Shown here: piece by piece, positions 22,580-33,323 of the stretch
Layout: each line of letters begins with the position of its first letter
How positions within the stretch are numbered: the first letter of the stretch is position 1
Origin: Sporosarcina sp. P13
GTDB taxonomy: Bacteria; Bacillota; Bacilli; Bacillales_A; Planococcaceae
NCBI RefSeq assembly: GCF_002743055.1
Contig: NZ_PDYM01000001.1
Coordinates: 186,001-250,000 of the forward strand
Direction of reading: 5' to 3'
Length of the DNA: 64,000 nucleotides
Notes under the pieces: generated by a model
What the model was told of the DNA's origin: nothing
The model's input: only the letters and a program-made list of their open reading frames with translations
Databases searched by the model: none
Program-made: the position numbers and the translations under genes

Positions 22580-23458
22580 TTACTTCCGCCCCTTTAATAT
22601 TATTTCCAAAATAGCGGCTCGAATATAGACGCCATTTTCGACTTGTTTAAAAATACGTGATTGTGGACTTTCGATTAAACAGTCCGCAATTTCCACATCT
22701 CGATTTACAGGTGCTGGATGCATGATGATTGCTTCTTTTTTCATTCTAGCTGCACGTTCTACTGTTAACCCATATTGTTCGTGGTACGCGTCTTTCGTAT
22801 AAGCCATTTCCGTGTTGTGACGCTCATGTTGTACACGGAGAAGCATAACGACATCACTCATTTCAATCACTTCATCCCAGTTGTCCACACTGTCAAACTC
22901 TCCTGCCCACTCCGGCGGACAAAGGAATGTAACTTCCGCACCGAGTTTACGTAATGCTTCCGCATTGGAACGCGCTACACGACTGTGTGCAATATCTCCT
23001 GCAATAAGGACTTTCAATCCTTCAAAACTACCGAACTCTTCCTGAATCGTGAAGATATCCAACAGCGATTGTGTCGGGTGTTGACCAGAACCGTCTCCCG
23101 CGTTGATGATAGCCACATTCGTACGATCGACTAGTTCTTTATAGAAACCGTCAGCTGGATGACGGATGACTAATGCATCTAATCCGATTGCTTCTAACGT
23201 CCTAATCGTATCATATAAAGTTTCACCTTTTAAGGTACTTGAAAAACTAGTTTCAAACGGGATAACTTCCGCTCCTACTTTTCTTTCCGCCATTTCAAAA
23301 CTTGTCTTCGTTCGTGTACTTGGCTCGAAAAACAAGTTGCATACGGTATAAGTTCCCGGAAGTTCACGGAAGCCTAGCCGCTTAAAATTAGCGGCTCGCT
23401 CAAGTATGAGCATGATTTCTTCCACAGTTAGATCTTTCATTGAAACTAAATGTTCCAT
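22580..23458 (-). CDS. pyrB: Aspartate carbamoyltransferase catalytic subunit
   Basis: PyrB condenses carbamoyl phosphate with aspartate, the committed step. The 292 residues carry the carbamoyl-phosphate motif [12 protein letters not shown] (around residues 46-57), the HPTQSLLD loop and [11 protein letters not shown] near the C-terminus. No regulatory pyrI is nearby, as usual in Bacillales. The ATG at 23458 follows GAAGGGGGA. The pyrP-pyrB spacer is only about 50 bases and holds no attenuator that I can see. Confidence 0.97.
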   Translation of the reverse strand: MEHLVSMKDLTVEEIMLILERAANFKRLGFRELPGTYTVCNLFFEPSTRTKTSFEMAERKVGAEVIPFETSFSSTLKGETLYDTIRTLEAIGLDALVIRHPADGFYKELVDRTNVAIINAGDGSGQHPTQSLLDIFTIQEEFGSFEGLKVLIAGDIAHSRVARSNAEALRKLGAEVTFLCPPEWAGEFDSVDNWDEVIEMSDVVMLLRVQHERHNTEMAYTKDAYHEQYGLTVERAARMKKEAIIMHPAPVNRDVEIADCLIESPQSRIFKQVENGVYIRAAILEIILKGRK

Positions 23459-23509
23459 CAGATATTCCCCCTTCACGAAATGCAGGTTCTTACTGCAACT
23501 TATCTAGTA

Positions 23510-24799
23510 TTAGCTCTCTTCTTCATCCAACATCGTGGAATCTTTTTTTCCTGGTAGAACTAAATTCAATAGCACACCAACGATCGCTGCCAATGCCATA
23601 CCGCCCACTTCAAATGTCGGGCTAAATTTAATAGTTGCTCCACCGATTCCAATGACTAAGATAATCGAGGCAATGACTAAGTTCCGTTGATTATCAAAAT
23701 CAATTTTATGGTCTATCAACATCCGCATTCCGGAAGAAGCGATAATTCCAAATAAAAGAATCGATATGCCGCCCAGTACAGCAGAAGGTATCGTTGCGAT
23801 AATCGCCATAAATTTTCCTAAGAACGAGAACATAATCGCAAATACTGCAGCACCTAAAATGACATACACACTATACACCCGTGTGATCGCAAGAACTCCA
23901 ATATTCTCTCCATATGTAGTTTTTGGTGGACCACCAACTAAACCACTGATTAATGTTCCCAGTCCATCTCCAAGCAATGATCTATGGAGACCTGGATTAT
24001 GGATGTAGTTTCGATCTACGACTTTTCCAAGTACTAACTGATGTCCAATATGTTCTGCAATCGTAACAATCGCAATGGGTACCATAATGATTAACAGAGT
24101 TGGTGTCACAACAAACGGATAATCGATACCAGGAATAAGCATCTCCGGAACAGCAAACCATTTCGCTTCCACTACTTTACTGAAATCAAGGATTCCAATA
24201 AAGGCTGAATATGTGTAACCAACAATAATTCCGATCAATACTGGCATTAAGCTAATAATTCCTTTAAAGAACATTAAACAAAATACTGCAGCTCCTAACG
24301 TCACCAATGCAGCTGAAAAGTGTAAGCCGCTGTAGACTGTTTCATTTCCTACAGTAATCGTACTAGCCATGCTAATTGCTGTTGGTGCAATTGCTAATCC
24401 GATGACCATAATGACTGGCCCTACAACAATTGGTGGTAAAATTTTCATAACCCAGTGAAAGCCTGTTTTATAAATTAGAAGCGAAATAATCGCATAGACT
24501 AAAGCGACAAACATACTTCCAATCATCGCACTGCCGATACCGCCTGTTTGAGTGGCCATCTGTATCGGGATGATAAAGGCGAAAGACGATCCTAAATACG
24601 CTGGCACTTGAAACTTCGTGACGATTATAAATACGATCGTTGCGATTCCACTCGTCAATAATGCGATGGCCGGACTTAACCCAACAAGTTGTGGCACTAA
24701 AATAGTTGCACCGAACATCGCGAACATATGCTGGAGACTTAGCGCTAACCAACGGACTGGTTGCGGTTTTTCATGTACATCTAATACTTTTTGACTCAT
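23510..24799 (-). CDS. pyrP: Uracil permease
   Basis: This is a nucleobase/cation symporter-2 (UraA-like) permease that imports uracil for salvage. The 429 residues are highly hydrophobic with about 12-14 membrane segments and start with the typical KPQPVRWLALSLQHMFAMFGATILVP region; the conserved AEHIGHQLVLGK and GLGTLISGLVGGPPKTTYGENIG (metal-free substrate site) are present in pieces across the middle. Its place between pyrR and pyrB is standard, and it shares the pyr leader control. Confidence 0.96.
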   Translation of the reverse strand: MSQKVLDVHEKPQPVRWLALSLQHMFAMFGATILVPQLVGLSPAIALLTSGIATIVFIIVTKFQVPAYLGSSFAFIIPIQMATQTGGIGSAMIGSMFVALVYAIISLLIYKTGFHWVMKILPPIVVGPVIMVIGLAIAPTAISMASTITVGNETVYSGLHFSAALVTLGAAVFCLMFFKGIISLMPVLIGIIVGYTYSAFIGILDFSKVVEAKWFAVPEMLIPGIDYPFVVTPTLLIIMVPIAIVTIAEHIGHQLVLGKVVDRNYIHNPGLHRSLLGDGLGTLISGLVGGPPKTTYGENIGVLAITRVYSVYVILGAAVFAIMFSFLGKFMAIIATIPSAVLGGISILLFGIIASSGMRMLIDHKIDFDNQRNLVIASIILVIGIGGATIKFSPTFEVGGMALAAIVGVLLNLVLPGKKDSTMLDEEES

Positions 24800-24820
24800 C
24801 TGTCGTTTCCTCCGAGCTAC

Positions 24821-25402
<582 letters not shown>

Positions 25403-25404
25403 TC

Positions 25405-25530
25405 AAAAAAGCCCACCAGTCAGAGTTGACTGGTGGGCAGACGTGCAGAAAAAAGCATACATTGATCCTAACCGCAGTAAGGCATCATGTAATTCCGTGC
25501 AACCTTCCCAGCCTCACAGGACTGACTTTA
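25405..25530 (-). promoter_or_regulatory. PyrR-dependent attenuator in the pyr leader
   Basis: On the minus strand the leader contains CAGTCCTGTGAGGCTG (25509-25524), matching the PyrR-binding anti-antiterminator loop consensus ARUCCNGNGAGGYU. It is followed by a 12-pair terminator, GCCCACCAGTCA / TGACTGGTGGGC (25411-25438), and T6. High UMP lets PyrR stabilise the binding loop and the terminator forms upstream of pyrR. I find no second copy before pyrP or pyrB, where B. subtilis has two more. Confidence 0.9.
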
Positions 25531-25558
25531 AAGGTATCGCTATTCAATTACTTACACG

Positions 25559-25588
25559 AGTATACTGCTAGCAACTACTGTTTGTCAA
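25559..25588 (-). promoter_or_regulatory. Sigma-A promoter of the pyr operon
   Basis: Minus strand: TTGACA (25583-25588), an 18-base spacer and TATACT (25559-25564). It sits only four bases beyond the rluD stop and puts the start about 25 bases before the PyrR-binding loop, as expected for an attenuated leader. Confidence 0.8.
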
Positions 25589-25591
25589 CGC

Positions 25592-26500
25592 TTATTGTCG
25601 ACGCAAGTCATTTAGCAATTGTTTATAATTTTCAGGTAACGAAGCTATAAATTCCATATATTCATCTGACACTGGGTGTTGGAAACCAACTGTTCCTGCA
25701 TGCAGTACTTGACCGCCAAAGTCAATCGTTTTTCTAGGTCCATATTTCGGATCTCCAACTAACGGGTAACTAATATACTTCATATGAACACGGATTTGGT
25801 GCGTTCTTCCCGTTTCTAATCTACATTCTACTAATGTATACTCTCCAAAACGTTCGAGTACTTTGAAATGAGTAACTGCATGTTTCCCGTCATCTACAAC
25901 AGCCATTTTCTGGCGGTCACGCTTATCTCTACCGATTGGTGCATCAATCGTTCCATTGTCATGCGGTATATGACCGTGAACGAGCGCCGTATAAACACGT
26001 GTTACTGACTTTTCCACTAGTTGATTCACTAACGATACATGCGCTTTATCATTTTTAGCTACCATCAATAAACCTGAAGTATCTTTATCGATTCGGTGTA
26101 CGATACCCGGTCTCATGACGCCATTAATACCTGACAGATCTTTTACTTGATACATTAATCCATTAACGAGCGTTCCATTTAGATGACCAGGTGAAGGGTG
26201 AACGACCATTCCAACCGGTTTGTTGACGACCAGTACATCTGCATCTTCATAAACAATTTCTAAATTAAGATTTTCTGCGACAATGTCGTATGCTTCAGGT
26301 TCTGGCTCCATTACCGAGATTATATCGCCTAGCTTCACCTTAACATTTGGTTTGACGGAACTTTTGTTTACTTGAATATGTTCATCTTTCACCCATTGCT
26401 GGATTTGCGTACGAGACCAATCTGGTTGTAACGTAGCGAGTGCTTTGTCGATTCTGTTACCTGCTAGTTCTTCTGTAATTTCAAATTCAATTCTTTCCAT
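25592..26500 (-). CDS. rluD: RluA-family 23S rRNA pseudouridine synthase (RluD/YlyB)
   Basis: This enzyme isomerises uridines in 23S rRNA; YlyB is the B. subtilis counterpart at the same position. The 302 residues comprise an N-terminal S4 RNA-binding domain (NRIDKALATLQPDWSRTQIQ) and the catalytic domain with HRIDKDTSGLL (around residues 136-146), whose Asp is the family nucleophile, plus the RTHQIRVHM motif. It overlaps the lspA stop by one base (TAATG). The precise target sites are inferred from family, not shown here. Confidence 0.93.
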   Translation of the reverse strand: MERIEFEITEELAGNRIDKALATLQPDWSRTQIQQWVKDEHIQVNKSSVKPNVKVKLGDIISVMEPEPEAYDIVAENLNLEIVYEDADVLVVNKPVGMVVHPSPGHLNGTLVNGLMYQVKDLSGINGVMRPGIVHRIDKDTSGLLMVAKNDKAHVSLVNQLVEKSVTRVYTALVHGHIPHDNGTIDAPIGRDKRDRQKMAVVDDGKHAVTHFKVLERFGEYTLVECRLETGRTHQIRVHMKYISYPLVGDPKYGPRKTIDFGGQVLHAGTVGFQHPVSDEYMEFIASLPENYKQLLNDLRRQ

Positions 26501-26976
26501 TATGACACCTTTTTCTTTTTCTTTTTCTCATCGAGTACTACATGCAATAAGATGAGTATGACGGCAATTGTCAGTGCGGCATCTGCAATGTTAAATATCG
26601 GAAAATCATAGCGGATTATTGGAATTAGAACACTGATGAAATCTACAACTTCCCCTTTCAATAAACGATCGATAAAGTTACCAATCGCTCCGCCAAGCAA
26701 TAACATTAAACTGATACCTAGTAATCGGTCTTTTTTTCCTTCTGTATGAAAAAAGTAAAGTATAGCAGCAACTACTACAACGGTTACGATATAGAAAAGC
26801 CACATCTTCCCTTCGAGCATTCCCCATGCAGCCCCGCGGTTACGGTGCGATAGCAAGCTTACATAAGGATCCATTATTGAAATATGTTCACCTAGTTCCA
26901 TGTTTTTCACTACTAGCCACTTTGTTAGCTGATCTAGTCCAATGATCAGCGCGGCAATTGCATAATAAGCGATCAC
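26500..26976 (-). CDS. lspA: Lipoprotein signal peptidase (signal peptidase II)
   Basis: LspA is the membrane aspartyl protease that cleaves prolipoprotein signal peptides before the lipid-modified Cys. The 158 residues hold four transmembrane helices and the two catalytic aspartates in GNFIDRL (Asp103) and FNIADA (Asp132). The tail is a lysine run. In B. subtilis ylyA lies between ileS and lspA; here there is none, only a terminator. Confidence 0.96.
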   Translation of the reverse strand: MIAYYAIAALIIGLDQLTKWLVVKNMELGEHISIMDPYVSLLSHRNRGAAWGMLEGKMWLFYIVTVVVVAAILYFFHTEGKKDRLLGISLMLLLGGAIGNFIDRLLKGEVVDFISVLIPIIRYDFPIFNIADAALTIAVILILLHVVLDEKKKKKKVS

Positions 26977-27060
26977 TACGTGTACCTCCGTCCAGCGATT
27001 TTCTACTTAAGTTTACCACAAATCGTAAGTAGTATTACATTTAACAACGCTACGTAAATG

Positions 27061-27098
27061 TAAAAACCATCATCATCCACGAATGAATGATGATGGTT
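27061..27098 (-). terminator. Terminator after ileS
   Basis: The 12-pair stem AACCATCATCAT (27065-27076) / ATGATGATGGTT (27087-27098), 10-base loop, is followed on the minus strand by TTTTTA. It separates ileS from the lspA-rluD pair. Confidence 0.88.
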
Positions 27099-27114
27099 GT
27101 GACATCAAAATTGC

Positions 27115-29874
27115 TTACGCATAGTGTTCTTTCACAACAGTTGCGCATCGTGTACAAAGTGCAGGATGCGATCCATCTTCTCCTACAGTTGTGGAGATCG
27201 TCCAGCAACGTTCACACTTTTCGCCTTTAGCTGATTCAACTAACACAGTTGCACAATCCAATTTCAGCGCGTTTGGAAGTTCTGCATTTTTACTTTCTTC
27301 AAACGCTGATACGATGAAGAATTGCGCAAAATCGATATCAGATGCTTCTAGAATTCCTTGTTGGTCTTCAGGCAAGACAATCGTTACTTTTGCTTCCAAA
27401 GATTTACCGATAACTTTTGCATTTCGTGCTTCTTCTAACGCTTTCAAGACATCATTGCGAATATCCATCAAATGATCAAAGCGTTCGCGAAGCTTTTCTG
27501 CCGCTTCACCTTTTTGATCTGCTTCTGGCATATCTGTTAATTGGACGCTATCTGCTTCCTTGACTTGTAAACATTCCCACATTTCATCTGCAGTATGTGG
27601 CAGAATTGGTGTCGTTAATTTTACTAATGTGATTAATGTATCGTACATAACAGACTGCATCGCACGACGATGCGGATGATTAACACCTTCGATATACACT
27701 ACGTCTTTCGCGATATCCAAGTAGAACGAACTGAGTACACCTGTACAGAAGTTATTCACCGCATGGTAGACAGTGGCGAATTCATAATTGTCATACGCTT
27801 GACGCACTTCTTCAATCAAATCTTGTAGCTTCACATAGACATACTGGTCAACCGGACGCATGTCTTCAAACGCTACACGGTTTATTGAAGGATCAAAGTC
27901 CGCCACGTTACCATGTAAGAAACGAAGCGTATTACGAATCTTACGGTATACTTCAGAAACCTGCTTGAAGTTTGAGTCAGATACACGAACGTCCGCTGTA
28001 TAATCTACCGATGATACCCATAGACGCACAATATCTGCACCTAATTGATTGATTACTTTTGAAGGCACAATGACATTACCAAGTGATTTACTCATTTTAC
28101 GGCCATTTTTATCTAATGTGAAACCATGACTTAGAATTCCTTTATATGGTGCAATTCCATTAATCGCAACACTTGTTGTTAACGAAGAGTTGAACCAGCC
28201 ACGATATTGGTCAGAGCCTTCTAGGTAGAGGTCCGCTGGATAGACAAGATCATCACGCTCATCTAACACACCTTGATGTGTTGTACCAGAGTCAAACCAA
28301 ACATCCATAATATCCGTTTCTTTCGTGAACTCACCATTCGGGCTGCCTTCATGTGTGAATCCTTCAGGCAATAATTCTTTGGCTGATCGTTCGAACCAAA
28401 TATTCGAGCCGTTCTCACGGAATAGTTCTGCTACGTGACTGATTGTTTCATCTGTCAATATTGCTTCTCCGTTTTCCGCATAAAATACCGGAATTGGAAC
28501 TCCCCATACACGTTGACGAGAAATACACCAATCACCACGGTCACGAACCATATTGAACAAGCGTGTTTCACCCCATGATGGTGTGAACTCCGTCTTACGG
28601 ATAGCTTCTAATAGATCACTTCTGAATAGTTCAATCGAAGCAAACCATTGAGCCGTTGCACGGTAAATTACCGGCTTTTTCGTACGCCAGTCATGCGGAT
28701 ACGAGTGTGTAAAGAAGCTGAGCTTTTTAAGTGCACCCACTTCATCCAACTTTTCAGTGACTGCTTTGTTTGCATCTTCATAGAACATACCAGTAAAGTA
28801 AGGAGCTTCTTCTGTCATCACACCACGGTCATTAATTGGTGATAGTGCATCGATACCATATGTCTTACTTACGTAGAAGTCGTCTTCCCCGTGTCCAGGT
28901 GCTGTGTGAACACAGCCAGTACCTGCGTCGGCTGTAACGTGCTCTCCAAGCATAACAAGTGAATCGCGATCATAGAATGGGTGTTGTGCGACGACACGGT
29001 CTAGATCAGCTCCAAGCACTTCTTGTTCGACCATATATTCTTCCCACTCTAGCTCTTTTGCTAAAAACTCTACTAAGTCTTTTGCCACTAGTAATTTTTC
29101 ACCTTTAGCGTTTACTACTACATACGTAAATTCCGGATGCACAGAGATTCCAAGGTTCGCCGGAATTGTCCAAGGCGTTGTCGTCCAAATAAGAATTTTC
29201 ACATCTGTAGCTAGTACACCTTTACCATCACGAATCGGGAAACTAACATAAATCGATGGAGATTTCTTATCATGATACTCGATTTCTGCTTCTGCGAGGG
29301 CAGATTCACTAGACGGAGACCAATATACTGGTTTTAATCCTTTATAGATATAGCCTTTTTTTGCCATCTCACCAAATACTTGAATTTGGCGGGATTCAAA
29401 TGCGGGCTTTAATGTAATATATGGATTATCCCAATCACCACGTACACCTAAACGTCTGAACTGTGTGCGCTGATTATCGATTTGTTGAAGCGCATATTCT
29501 TCACACTTTTCACGAAACTCCGCCAAGCTCATTTTCTTACGATCGACACCTTTATTAACAAGTGCTTGCTCAATTGGTAAACCGTGCGTATCCCAGCCCG
29601 GAACATACGGTGCATGGAATCCTGACATTGATTTGTAACGAACGATAAAGTCTTTTAATACTTTATTGAGCGCGTGTCCCATATGCAAGTCACCGTTGGC
29701 ATATGGTGGTCCGTCATGAAGTACGAAAAATGGTCTTCCTTTCGTACGTTCCTGAACTTGCTGATAAATATTTTTCTCGTTCCATTTTTCTTGTATTTTA
29801 GGTTCGTTATTCGGTAGATTCCCTCGCATAGGAAAATCTGTTTTCGGCATTAGCAGTGTATCTTTATATTCCAT
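27115..29874 (-). CDS. ileS: Isoleucyl-tRNA synthetase
   Basis: IleS charges tRNA-Ile and edits mischarged valine. The 919-residue class I enzyme has the HIGH-type motif HMGH in [12 protein letters not shown] (around residues 61-72), an editing domain in the middle with the [11 protein letters not shown] motif, KMSKS in [10 protein letters not shown] (around 593-602), and a C-terminal zinc motif CERCW...CTRC. Such length and the zinc tail mark the bacterial, mupirocin-sensitive type by family knowledge. It is preceded by a T-box leader and ends at a clear terminator. Confidence 0.97.
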   Translation of the reverse strand: MEYKDTLLMPKTDFPMRGNLPNNEPKIQEKWNEKNIYQQVQERTKGRPFFVLHDGPPYANGDLHMGHALNKVLKDFIVRYKSMSGFHAPYVPGWDTHGLPIEQALVNKGVDRKKMSLAEFREKCEEYALQQIDNQRTQFRRLGVRGDWDNPYITLKPAFESRQIQVFGEMAKKGYIYKGLKPVYWSPSSESALAEAEIEYHDKKSPSIYVSFPIRDGKGVLATDVKILIWTTTPWTIPANLGISVHPEFTYVVVNAKGEKLLVAKDLVEFLAKELEWEEYMVEQEVLGADLDRVVAQHPFYDRDSLVMLGEHVTADAGTGCVHTAPGHGEDDFYVSKTYGIDALSPINDRGVMTEEAPYFTGMFYEDANKAVTEKLDEVGALKKLSFFTHSYPHDWRTKKPVIYRATAQWFASIELFRSDLLEAIRKTEFTPSWGETRLFNMVRDRGDWCISRQRVWGVPIPVFYAENGEAILTDETISHVAELFRENGSNIWFERSAKELLPEGFTHEGSPNGEFTKETDIMDVWFDSGTTHQGVLDERDDLVYPADLYLEGSDQYRGWFNSSLTTSVAINGIAPYKGILSHGFTLDKNGRKMSKSLGNVIVPSKVINQLGADIVRLWVSSVDYTADVRVSDSNFKQVSEVYRKIRNTLRFLHGNVADFDPSINRVAFEDMRPVDQYVYVKLQDLIEEVRQAYDNYEFATVYHAVNNFCTGVLSSFYLDIAKDVVYIEGVNHPHRRAMQSVMYDTLITLVKLTTPILPHTADEMWECLQVKEADSVQLTDMPEADQKGEAAEKLRERFDHLMDIRNDVLKALEEARNAKVIGKSLEAKVTIVLPEDQQGILEASDIDFAQFFIVSAFEESKNAELPNALKLDCATVLVESAKGEKCERCWTISTTVGEDGSHPALCTRCATVVKEHYA

Positions 29875-29929
29875 TTCAATTCCTCCTCAAAATAGTTGCT
29901 TGAAACATTGTAGGGTTTTCTAAAAAAAC

Positions 29930-30165
29930 AAAAAAATCCCCATCCCAAAAAGGGACGAGGACTATTCTCGCGGTACCACCCTACTTGCAATCATCCTAGA
30001 CAATTGCCGCTTAGCCACTGATAACGGCAGTGTAACCGGGAGAATGTACATATCCATAATCCAGCTCAAGAGTGATTTTCGTCTCTAATTCACCACCAGG
30101 CTTCCACCACCCCTAGCTCGCTATAGGCAAAGTCAGAAAGTACTCTCTCTTTCAACGCTTATTTA
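29930..30165 (-). promoter_or_regulatory. T-box riboswitch, isoleucine-specific, of ileS
   Basis: The minus strand carries the near-invariant T-box AGGGTGGTACCGCGAGA (29966-29982), which pairs with the uncharged tRNA acceptor end, followed by a terminator stem (TCCtCGTCCC...GGGATgGGGA) and T7 at 29930-29961. The upstream stem I region has an AGTA bulge-like stretch and GAAAATCACTC, where ATC at 30074-30076 is the likely isoleucine specifier codon. This fills most of the 29875-30202 spacer. The specifier assignment is by alignment in my head and less sure than the T-box itself. Confidence 0.93.
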
Positions 30166-30177
30166 TTAAGTATTGTA

Positions 30178-30206
30178 AGTATAAAAATCTCGCTTGTACT
30201 TGTCAA
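30178..30206 (-). promoter_or_regulatory. Sigma-A promoter of ileS
   Basis: Minus strand: TTGACA (30201-30206), 17-base spacer, TATACT (30178-30183). The -35 overlaps the last codons of divIVA, so the ileS promoter is partly encoded by the divIVA 3' end. Confidence 0.8.
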
Positions 30207-30787
30207 GCTTCTTTCATTTCTTTCACTGTATTCGTTTCTTCTATTTCTTTCAAGTCGTCTAAAGAAACTAAAGGCGCGTCCAATTCTTTCTCGGCAACCT
30301 TTTCAACGCTTGATGTATCTAGTTCATATTTCAACAGGTCATCCCAATCTTCCGTGTTGATCATATCGAGTTGTGCTTCAACCATCATTTTAAAGCGACT
30401 TTTGAAAATTTTAGATTGCTTTTTCAAGACTTCAACTTCTAGCGCAATTTTTCTCGCTTGAGCTAGAGCATCATTAACGAGCCTGTCTGCATTCTTTTCT
30501 GATTCTTTAACGATTAATTTCGATTCCTGAATTGCATTTTTCCGCACATCTTCAGCCGCACTTTGCGCAATTAGAATAGATTGTTGCATCGTTTCCTCGA
30601 TTGTTTTAAAGTGTGCAATTTTCGAATCCTTATCCGCAATGACATTTTCTAATTCTTCATTCTTCTTTATAACATTCTCAAAGTCTTTCATAAGTTGTTG
30701 TAAGAATTCATTGACCTCGTTTTCATCATAACCACGAAATTTCGTGGTGAACGTTTTGTTATGTATATCCGTAGGGGTTAAAGCCAT
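30203..30787 (-). CDS. divIVA: Cell-pole and septum organiser DivIVA
   Basis: DivIVA binds negatively curved membrane at septa and poles, and positions Min proteins and, in sporulation, the chromosome anchor. The 194 residues begin LTPTDIHNKTFTTKFRGYDENEVNEFL, here split: the N-terminal lipid-binding domain with the FRGYDENEVNEFL motif spans about residues 18-30, followed by a long coiled coil to about residue 150. It lies in the usual cluster with sepF, ylmG and ylmH. Confidence 0.96.
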   Translation of the reverse strand: MALTPTDIHNKTFTTKFRGYDENEVNEFLQQLMKDFENVIKKNEELENVIADKDSKIAHFKTIEETMQQSILIAQSAAEDVRKNAIQESKLIVKESEKNADRLVNDALAQARKIALEVEVLKKQSKIFKSRFKMMVEAQLDMINTEDWDDLLKYELDTSSVEKVAEKELDAPLVSLDDLKEIEETNTVKEMKEA

Positions 30788-30849
30788 AAAATGCTTTCTC
30801 CTTTCAGTCTAATCCATCTCAGGAAGATCATTATTGTCTATACTACTTG

Positions 30850-30878
30850 ATTAAACACTACTTCTGGGATTTTATCAA
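30850..30878 (-). promoter_or_regulatory. Possible sigma-A promoter of divIVA
   Basis: Minus strand: TTGATA (30873-30878), 17-base spacer, TTTAAT (30850-30855), about 60 bases before the divIVA ATG, which itself has an AAAGGAG site. Each hexamer has one mismatch to consensus. Confidence 0.45.
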
Positions 30879-30889
30879 GGTTTTCCCTG

Positions 30890-31666
30890 TCAGACTAACG
30901 CACCAATCATCACGCGAATTTTGTCTTTTTTTGTGCGTCCTTCAATACTCAAAATTTTATACCGTCCGAAACCTCTGATTGATAGCACATCCGCCACTTC
31001 CACTTCAAATGCTTGCTGATCTATCATCGCCCAGTTCACTTTCACTTTCTCACCTTTTATAAGAGATGAAGCTTTCGCTCGTGAACTATTCGTTAATGAT
31101 GCAACAACCGCATCAATCCGAAGTGAACTAATAATATGCATTTCTTCTGTCCATTCTTCTTCAATCACTATGACGTCCTTCACATCTAGCACCGGCTGGA
31201 CGGAAACCTTCACTTTACCCACTTGCGTGAAGTTCACATGGATATATTCGGATACTTCCGTCGAAACCGCAAATTGCACTGCTACTTCACTTAGACGAAT
31301 ATCACCAAAGCGCGAACGGTCGATTCCGACTGCCATCAAAGAACCAAGTAGTTGCGAATGTTTCATCGTGACAAATTTCTGCGGGTATTGAACTTGATAC
31401 AAGCTAATTTGAAATTCATCTGTTGTAGGCGTGTAGTAGTCTGGATAAATTAAGACACGCTGACGCTCTGGATCCGAAAACCCTCCTGCTGCCGTCATCA
31501 TTAAGTCTGAATTTCTAATGATGGACTCCGTAATAAATCGCTGACGCGGATCCAAAAACTCTGTCAATTTAGGCGCATACGTATCCTCTACTTCTTTCAC
31601 CCAACTATTCACTTTTTCTATAAATGGTCGTTCTTCTTTACGAAAATGCTGGAAAATCGATTCCAT
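30890..31666 (-). CDS. ylmH: S4-domain RNA-binding protein YlmH
   Basis: YlmH is a conserved RNA-binding protein of the division cluster; in B. subtilis it has been linked to rescue of stalled 50S peptidyl-tRNA complexes alongside RqcH. The 258 residues include a central region with GGFSDPERQRVLIYPDYY and a C-terminal S4 domain (about 183-250) ending in the SIRGFGRYKI motif. The presence of rqcH in the same window fits a quality-control partner, but that link is from knowledge of B. subtilis. Confidence 0.92.
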   Translation of the reverse strand: MESIFQHFRKEERPFIEKVNSWVKEVEDTYAPKLTEFLDPRQRFITESIIRNSDLMMTAAGGFSDPERQRVLIYPDYYTPTTDEFQISLYQVQYPQKFVTMKHSQLLGSLMAVGIDRSRFGDIRLSEVAVQFAVSTEVSEYIHVNFTQVGKVKVSVQPVLDVKDVIVIEEEWTEEMHIISSLRIDAVVASLTNSSRAKASSLIKGEKVKVNWAMIDQQAFEVEVADVLSIRGFGRYKILSIEGRTKKDKIRVMIGALV

Positions 31667-31684
31667 TATACATATTCTCCTTAT

Positions 31685-31713
31685 ACAAAAAAATCCCCAC
31701 CCTTGTGAGGATT
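31685..31713 (-). terminator. Terminator between ylmG and ylmH
   Basis: On the minus strand AATCCtCAC-aag-GGTGgGGATT is followed by T7. It would end or reduce readthrough from the sepF-ylmG side into ylmH. Confidence 0.75.
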
Positions 31714-31741
31714 TCCGTTTTCAGTTGAAAGCATACTTGTT

Positions 31742-32026
31742 TTACAATAGTCCTCTTATCATGAAATAAAGCTGGACGATTCCACGATTGATTAATTGCA
31801 AAGCAAACAATGCTGCGATTGGGGAAATATCAATCATTCCTAGAGGCGGAATAAACTTTCGGAAAAATCCTAAATAAGGTTCAGTAACCTTCGCCAGAAA
31901 CTGTCCGAATTTTGTTTCTTTAGTGGACGGTACCCAAGACATCAAAATATATATAATCAAAAGAAAGGAATATAGTTGAACCGCATTCCTAATAAATAAA
32001 ACGATATTAAATAATATTGCATCCAT
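31742..32026 (-). CDS. ylmG: YggT-family membrane protein YlmG
   Basis: This 94-residue protein has two transmembrane helices (about 5-28 and 66-90) with the family signature PYLGFFRKFIPPLGMIDISPI between them. Its molecular role is not established; plant and cyanobacterial relatives affect nucleoid distribution, and in Bacillales it is always beside sepF. It follows sepF by about 75 bases. Confidence 0.92.
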   Translation of the reverse strand: MDAILFNIVLFIRNAVQLYSFLLIIYILMSWVPSTKETKFGQFLAKVTEPYLGFFRKFIPPLGMIDISPIAALFALQLINRGIVQLYFMIRGLL

Positions 32027-32100
32027 AATAGCATGTACACCTCATTCAAAATTGTCCGACTTCTACTTATGTAGAAGTTTCAGGTAGACGAAACCTTTTT

Positions 32101-32568
32101 TTATTCGGGTTGATATTCTGTAATCGACCCTGCCACTTCTACGTTTTCTGGTGCACAAATAAATATATCAGTGCCCACTCGTTGAATGTCACCACCGAGC
32201 GCATAGACGGTACCACTTAAGAAGTCGATAATACGAAATCCTTGATCCCGTTCAATCCTTTGTAAGTTCACCACAACAGAACGTTTGTTTTTTAAATGCT
32301 CTGCAATTTCCTGTGCTTCCGCATAAGAATGTGGTTCTACTAAAATCACTTTAGATGACTTTTGTATACTTTGCAAACTGATTATCGGTGTAGCTGGTTG
32401 TGGTTTGAAATTAGGATTAGGAGTGCCTGCGTGTTTTTTGCCATTCGCTCTCTTTACTTCTTTGCGAGCTGGTGGCTGACTGACTCGTTTCTGTTTTACT
32501 GGCGGCTCTTTAACAACTTCATCGTCTTCCACCCAAAACATTTTTTCAAATCGTTTTTTGAGGCTCAT
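32101..32568 (-). CDS. sepF: Cell division protein SepF
   Basis: SepF bundles FtsZ filaments into rings and tethers them to the membrane. The 155 residues have a short N-terminal membrane-binding amphipathic helix ([11 protein letters not shown]), a basic, proline-rich linker, and the DUF552 beta-alpha core with [20 protein letters not shown] and a glycine-rich [18 protein letters not shown] dimer interface. It overlaps ylmE by 4 bases. Confidence 0.96.
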   Translation of the reverse strand: MSLKKRFEKMFWVEDDEVVKEPPVKQKRVSQPPARKEVKRANGKKHAGTPNPNFKPQPATPIISLQSIQKSSKVILVEPHSYAEAQEIAEHLKNKRSVVVNLQRIERDQGFRIIDFLSGTVYALGGDIQRVGTDIFICAPENVEVAGSITEYQPE

Positions 32569-33275
32569 TCAGTTTCCTCTCTTTCTGTTCCGGCTAATGC
32601 GGTTCCGATGCGTATATGCGTCGCACCTTCTTCAATTGCAATCTCGAAATCATTTGACATCCCCATTGATAATTGCGTACAAGGTGCATAAGACAGGTTT
32701 TTAGCTGAGATTTGATCGCGTACTTCTCGCAATGAACGGAAAACATGTCGTATTATCGATTCATCTTCCGTATTTGGCGCCATTGTCATCAAACCGACGA
32801 CATGAACATTTTCATAAGCTGCTAATTGTTCAAAGAACGCGTCCGCTTCTTGCGGTGTAATTCCAGACTTTGATTCTTCACCTGATACATTGACTTGTAC
32901 AAAGCAATCTAACGGCTTCGCAGCACGTTTATTTACTTCTTTCGCAAGGCTCAGACGATCTAAAGAATGGAGACAATCGATGCGTCCAATTAGTTCTTTT
33001 ACTTTACGAGTTTGCAAGTTCCCGATAAAATGCCAGTTTGCTGTATCTTTAATTACATCTTGCTTTTCAAGTAAACCTTCCAAGCGATTTTCACCTAAAT
33101 CTTTGACACCTATATCGAGTAATGCTTGTGCTCTAGCTGCTGATACTTGTTTCGTTACCGCAATCAACGCGACTTCTTCAGAACTGCGATGAACTTTTTC
33201 GCAAGCATCTTTAATTTGTTGTTGTATAGTGGCTAACCGTTGTTCAAGTTGATTCACAATATCACTACTTTTCAT
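32565..33275 (-). CDS. ylmE: Pyridoxal-phosphate homeostasis protein (YggS/YlmE)
   Basis: This is a single-domain, PLP-binding alanine-racemase-fold protein that keeps free PLP and amino-acid balance in order. The 236 residues contain [10 protein letters not shown] with the PLP Lys (about residue 42), [24 protein letters not shown] and [23 protein letters not shown], here cited in parts. No racemase activity is expected. ylmD, which lies between ylmC and ylmE in B. subtilis, is absent. Confidence 0.95.
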   Translation of the reverse strand: MKSSDIVNQLEQRLATIQQQIKDACEKVHRSSEEVALIAVTKQVSAARAQALLDIGVKDLGENRLEGLLEKQDVIKDTANWHFIGNLQTRKVKELIGRIDCLHSLDRLSLAKEVNKRAAKPLDCFVQVNVSGEESKSGITPQEADAFFEQLAAYENVHVVGLMTMAPNTEDESIIRHVFRSLREVRDQISAKNLSYAPCTQLSMGMSNDFEIAIEEGATHIRIGTALAGTEREETE

Positions 33276-33323
33276 TTACTTTGCTTCATTGTAACAAGCA
33301 AAGCACTAGATATCAACGATAAG

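Noticed and set aside
32040..32100. Hairpin ACTTCTAC / GTAGAAGT between sepF and ylmG as a terminator
   Set aside because: No T run follows on the minus strand; on the plus strand the T run belongs to a different short stem. sepF and ylmG are expected to be cotranscribed.
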